From contig JAWODW010000097.1 of the NCBI GenBank assembly GCA_046483065.1, positions 1 through 64,000 on the forward strand: DNA of 64,000 nt, read 5' to 3'. The notes beneath the pieces were generated by a model that worked only from the letters and a program-made list of their open reading frames with translations, had not been told where the DNA came from and made no database searches. This DNA is from JAWVYT01 sp046483065. GTDB lineage: Bacteria > Gemmatimonadota > Gemmatimonadetes > Longimicrobiales > RSA9. Numbering within the stretch: position 1 is the stretch's first letter; each line of letters begins with the position of its first letter. This document shows positions 61,989 to 64,000 of the stretch, piece after piece. Made by a program: the position numbers and the translations under genes.

Positions 61989-62699
61989 ATGGCGGAGAAG
62001 GCAATACTGAAGGCGGAGCGGCGGGAGACGACGGGCGGAGGTGCCGCGCGTCGCATGCGCCGCGATGGGAAGATCCCGGCGGTCGTGTACGGTCGGGGCG
62101 AGGAGACTCGCCCGCTGACGCTGGACGCGCACGACTTCCAGGTGCTGGTGAAGCATCACTCACTGGACACCACGCTGGTGGACCTGGACATCGAGGGGGA
62201 GGGTGAGCCGGTCCAGACGCTGGTCGTCGAGATCCAGGCGCACCCGTACAAGCCCGAGGTCCTGCACGTGGACTTCCAGCAGATCCATGCGGGTGAGATG
62301 GTTACCGTGGAGGTGCCGATCAACCTGGTGGGCACGCCGGAAGGAGTCCGCGAGGGCGGCGTGCTGCAGCAGGTGATGCACGTGGTGGAGCTGGACTGCG
62401 CCGTGGAAGCGATCCCGGAGGACTTCGAGGTCGACGTGAGTGAGCTGCTCATCGGCGACTCCGTCCATATCTCCGACCTGCACGTTCCGGAGGGCGTGGA
62501 GATCCACGTCGATCCGAGCCGGACCGTCTGCACGGTGGCTGCTCCGACGATCCTGGAGCTGCCGGAAGAAGAGGAAGAGGAGCTGGAGCCGGAGCTCATC
62601 GGCGAGGAAGGCGAGGAGCTCGAGGAAGGCGAGGAGCCGACGGCCGAGGCCGGCGAGGAGGAAGCCGAGCCGGAGGACGAAGCCGAAGAAGAAGAGTAG
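61989..62699 (+). CDS. rplY: Ribosomal protein L25 (CTC form)
   Basis: This 236-residue protein has the L25 5S-rRNA-binding domain (residues 1-95: LKAERRETTGGGAARRMRRDGKIPAVVYGR) and the CTC-type C-terminal beta domain (to about 190, HISDLHVPEGVEIH). It ends with an unusually acidic tail of about 45 residues, nearly all Glu/Asp. ATG 61989 follows GGAGAAGGAAGC. Such tails are known in CTC proteins and may tune ribosome binding. It lies between prs and pth as commonly seen. Confidence 0.93.
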   Translation: MAEKAILKAERRETTGGGAARRMRRDGKIPAVVYGRGEETRPLTLDAHDFQVLVKHHSLDTTLVDLDIEGEGEPVQTLVVEIQAHPYKPEVLHVDFQQIHAGEMVTVEVPINLVGTPEGVREGGVLQQVMHVVELDCAVEAIPEDFEVDVSELLIGDSVHISDLHVPEGVEIHVDPSRTVCTVAAPTILELPEEEEEELEPELIGEEGEELEEGEEPTAEAGEEEAEPEDEAEEEE

Positions 62700-63263
62700 G
62701 TGAAAGCCATCTGCGGGCTGGGGAACCCCGGCCCGGAGTACGAAGCTACCCGCCACAACGTGGGCTGGTGGCTCGTGGATCGATTGAGTAGCGATTGGGA
62801 CTTGGGTCCGTTCCATCGGGATGGGCCCGCCCTGACAGCGCAGGGGGGGGTCGGGGAGGAGTCCGTATTACTGATAAAGCCTCGTACGTTCATGAACCGC
62901 AGCGGTGCGGCCCTCGTACCGTTGCGAAACATCCCGGATTTCGACATAACAAAGGACCTGCTGGTGGTCGTGGACGACCTGGCCCTGGACGTCGGGCGGG
63001 TTCGTCTGCGTCCATCCGGCGGCACCGGCGGCCACAACGGCCTGAAGTCGGTGCAGAGGATGTTGGGCACACAGGAGTATCCCCGGTTGCGGATCGGGGT
63101 CGGCACGCCGCCGGAGGGAGTGGATGCGGCGGACTGGGTGCTTTCGCCGTTCGACCCGGAGGACGAAGACATCGTGGTCGGGCTGCTGCCGGAGCTGGTG
63201 GACGCAGTACGAGTATGGATGGAAGCAGGAACGGAGGCGGCAATGAGCCGCTACAACCGATAA
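62700..63263 (+). CDS. pth: Peptidyl-tRNA hydrolase
   Basis: This 187-residue enzyme has GLGNPGPEYEATRHNVGWW with catalytic His20, FMNRSG, and the conserved VVVDDLALDVGRVRLRPSGGTGGHNGLKSV with catalytic Asp. It frees tRNA from prematurely released peptidyl-tRNA. It starts at GTG right after the rplY stop. Confidence 0.95.
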   Translation: MKAICGLGNPGPEYEATRHNVGWWLVDRLSSDWDLGPFHRDGPALTAQGGVGEESVLLIKPRTFMNRSGAALVPLRNIPDFDITKDLLVVVDDLALDVGRVRLRPSGGTGGHNGLKSVQRMLGTQEYPRLRIGVGTPPEGVDAADWVLSPFDPEDEDIVVGLLPELVDAVRVWMEAGTEAAMSRYNR

Positions 63264-63278
63264 ACAACGGAGGCGCAG

Positions 63279-64000
63279 GTGACTGAACTGGTAGCTTGGA
63301 CTCAATGGGCGCCGTTACTCGGGCTCGTGGGTCTTCTGGTCGCGCTGGGCTTGTATTTCTACGTGCGTGGGCAGTCCACGGGCACGGACCTGATGCGCGA
63401 TCTGGCCGACCAGATCCACAGCGGAGCGATGGCCTTTCTCAAACGGGAGTACACCGTTCTGGCGGTGTTCGTGGTGGTGGTCGCCATCCTGTTGTGGTGG
63501 GCCATCGGCACGTACACGGCGGGGGCGTACCTGACGGGAGCCCTGAGCTCGGTGCTGGCGGGACTCTTCGGAATGGAGGCGGCGACCCGGGCGAACGTCC
63601 GGACATCGGCAGCCGCGTCGGAGTCCGGGCAGGGCAAGGCACTGCGCGTGTCGTTCTTCGGCGCGTCCGTGATGGGTCTGGCGGTGGCGTCGCTGGGCCT
63701 GGTCGGCGTGGGGCTCTGGTACTGGCTGATGGGCGCCTCGGCGATCACGGCCCTGGACTTCCGCACCTTTGCGGAGGTCATCAGCGGGTACGCCATGGGC
63801 GCGAGCTCCATCGCTCTGTTCGCGCGTGTGGGCGGCGGGATCTACACCAAGGCCGCCGACGTGGGCGCGGACCTGGTGGGGAAGATCGAGGCGGGGATCC
63901 CGGAAGACGACCCCCGGAACCCGGCCACCATCGCCGACAACGTGGGCGACAATGTGGGGGACGTGGCCGGGATGGGCGCGGACATCTTCGAAAGCTACGT
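63279..64000 (+). CDS. hppA: Membrane-bound proton/sodium-pumping pyrophosphatase, N-terminal part
   Basis: The frame begins at GTG 63279 after GGAGGCG and runs off the right edge after 240 complete codons (full members are about 700 residues). Several transmembrane helices precede the substrate site: GGGIYTKAADVGADLVGK, then the pyrophosphate-binding DNVGDNVGDVAGMGADIFESY at the edge. It couples pyrophosphate hydrolysis to ion pumping. The residue that separates K+-dependent from K+-independent types, and the one that sets ion choice, lie beyond the window. Confidence 0.93.
   Translation, partial: MTELVAWTQWAPLLGLVGLLVALGLYFYVRGQSTGTDLMRDLADQIHSGAMAFLKREYTVLAVFVVVVAILLWWAIGTYTAGAYLTGALSSVLAGLFGMEAATRANVRTSAAASESGQGKALRVSFFGASVMGLAVASLGLVGVGLWYWLMGASAITALDFRTFAEVISGYAMGASSIALFARVGGGIYTKAADVGADLVGKIEAGIPEDDPRNPATIADNVGDNVGDVAGMGADIFESY

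Overview
The window is a G+C-rich, densely coding bacterial chromosome segment with about 63 protein genes, one tRNA and one mobile group II intron. Several traits point to Gemmatimonadota or a close FCB relative. These are a large secreted VPS10/sortilin-like propeller protein, a six-bladed-propeller lipoprotein, a YpdA-type bacillithiol disulfide reductase, toast-rack envelope proteins under an ECF sigma factor, and recurring promoter-like sites whose -10 resembles the TAnnTTTG of Bacteroidota. The assignment is an inference from gene content, not a phylogeny.

Layout. Bases 1-1200 hold a membrane glycosyltransferase fragment on the minus strand, in visibly lower-G+C DNA. It abuts a PfkB kinase that has lost its N-terminus, so the join near 1198 looks like a recombination or assembly breakpoint. 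From 1.5 to 12.7 kb (+) come a STAS/HATPase signalling pair, a trans-sulfuration enzyme, a penicillin-acylase-family hydrolase, ypdA, pruA, an NFU scaffold, mrp and a SAM hydrolase. From 16.5 to 12.7 kb (-) runs an ECF sigma / anti-sigma / membrane / toast-rack operon. From 16.6 to 24.9 kb are ubiE, a metallophosphatase, a UvrC-like nuclease, mutM, purD and an M48 peptidase. From 28.6 to 23.9 kb (-) a trans-sulfuration enzyme is followed by an Mla-type lipid transport set (MlaE, MlaF-like, MlaD) and the M48 peptidase. The MlaF-like subunit has lost every ATPase motif.

A group IIC intron (29.7-31.6 kb) lies just after a terminator-like hairpin, between an alpha/beta hydrolase and glmM-glmS. 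Then follow dtd, maf, glpK, a LOG-like protein, sodA, threonine aldolase and recA. From 43.9 to 51.5 kb lies a chain from alaS to rarA with overlapping starts and stops. From 51.5 to 56.9 kb lies a chain from hflX to ispE, in which hflX appears to start at an ATA codon. tRNA-Gln(UUG) follows, then 650 bases of structured non-coding DNA, the VPS10-like protein, prs-rplY-pth, and the start of a membrane pyrophosphatase cut by the right edge.

Together the genes cover cell-wall amino-sugar supply (glmM, glmS, gmhA), isoprenoid and quinone synthesis (ispE, ubiE), thiol and sulfur metabolism, DNA repair (recA, mutM, rarA, UvrC-like), translation (alaS, CCA-adding enzyme, dtd, pth, rplY, hflX) and envelope maintenance. 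No CRISPR array, prophage, rRNA or defence island is visible.
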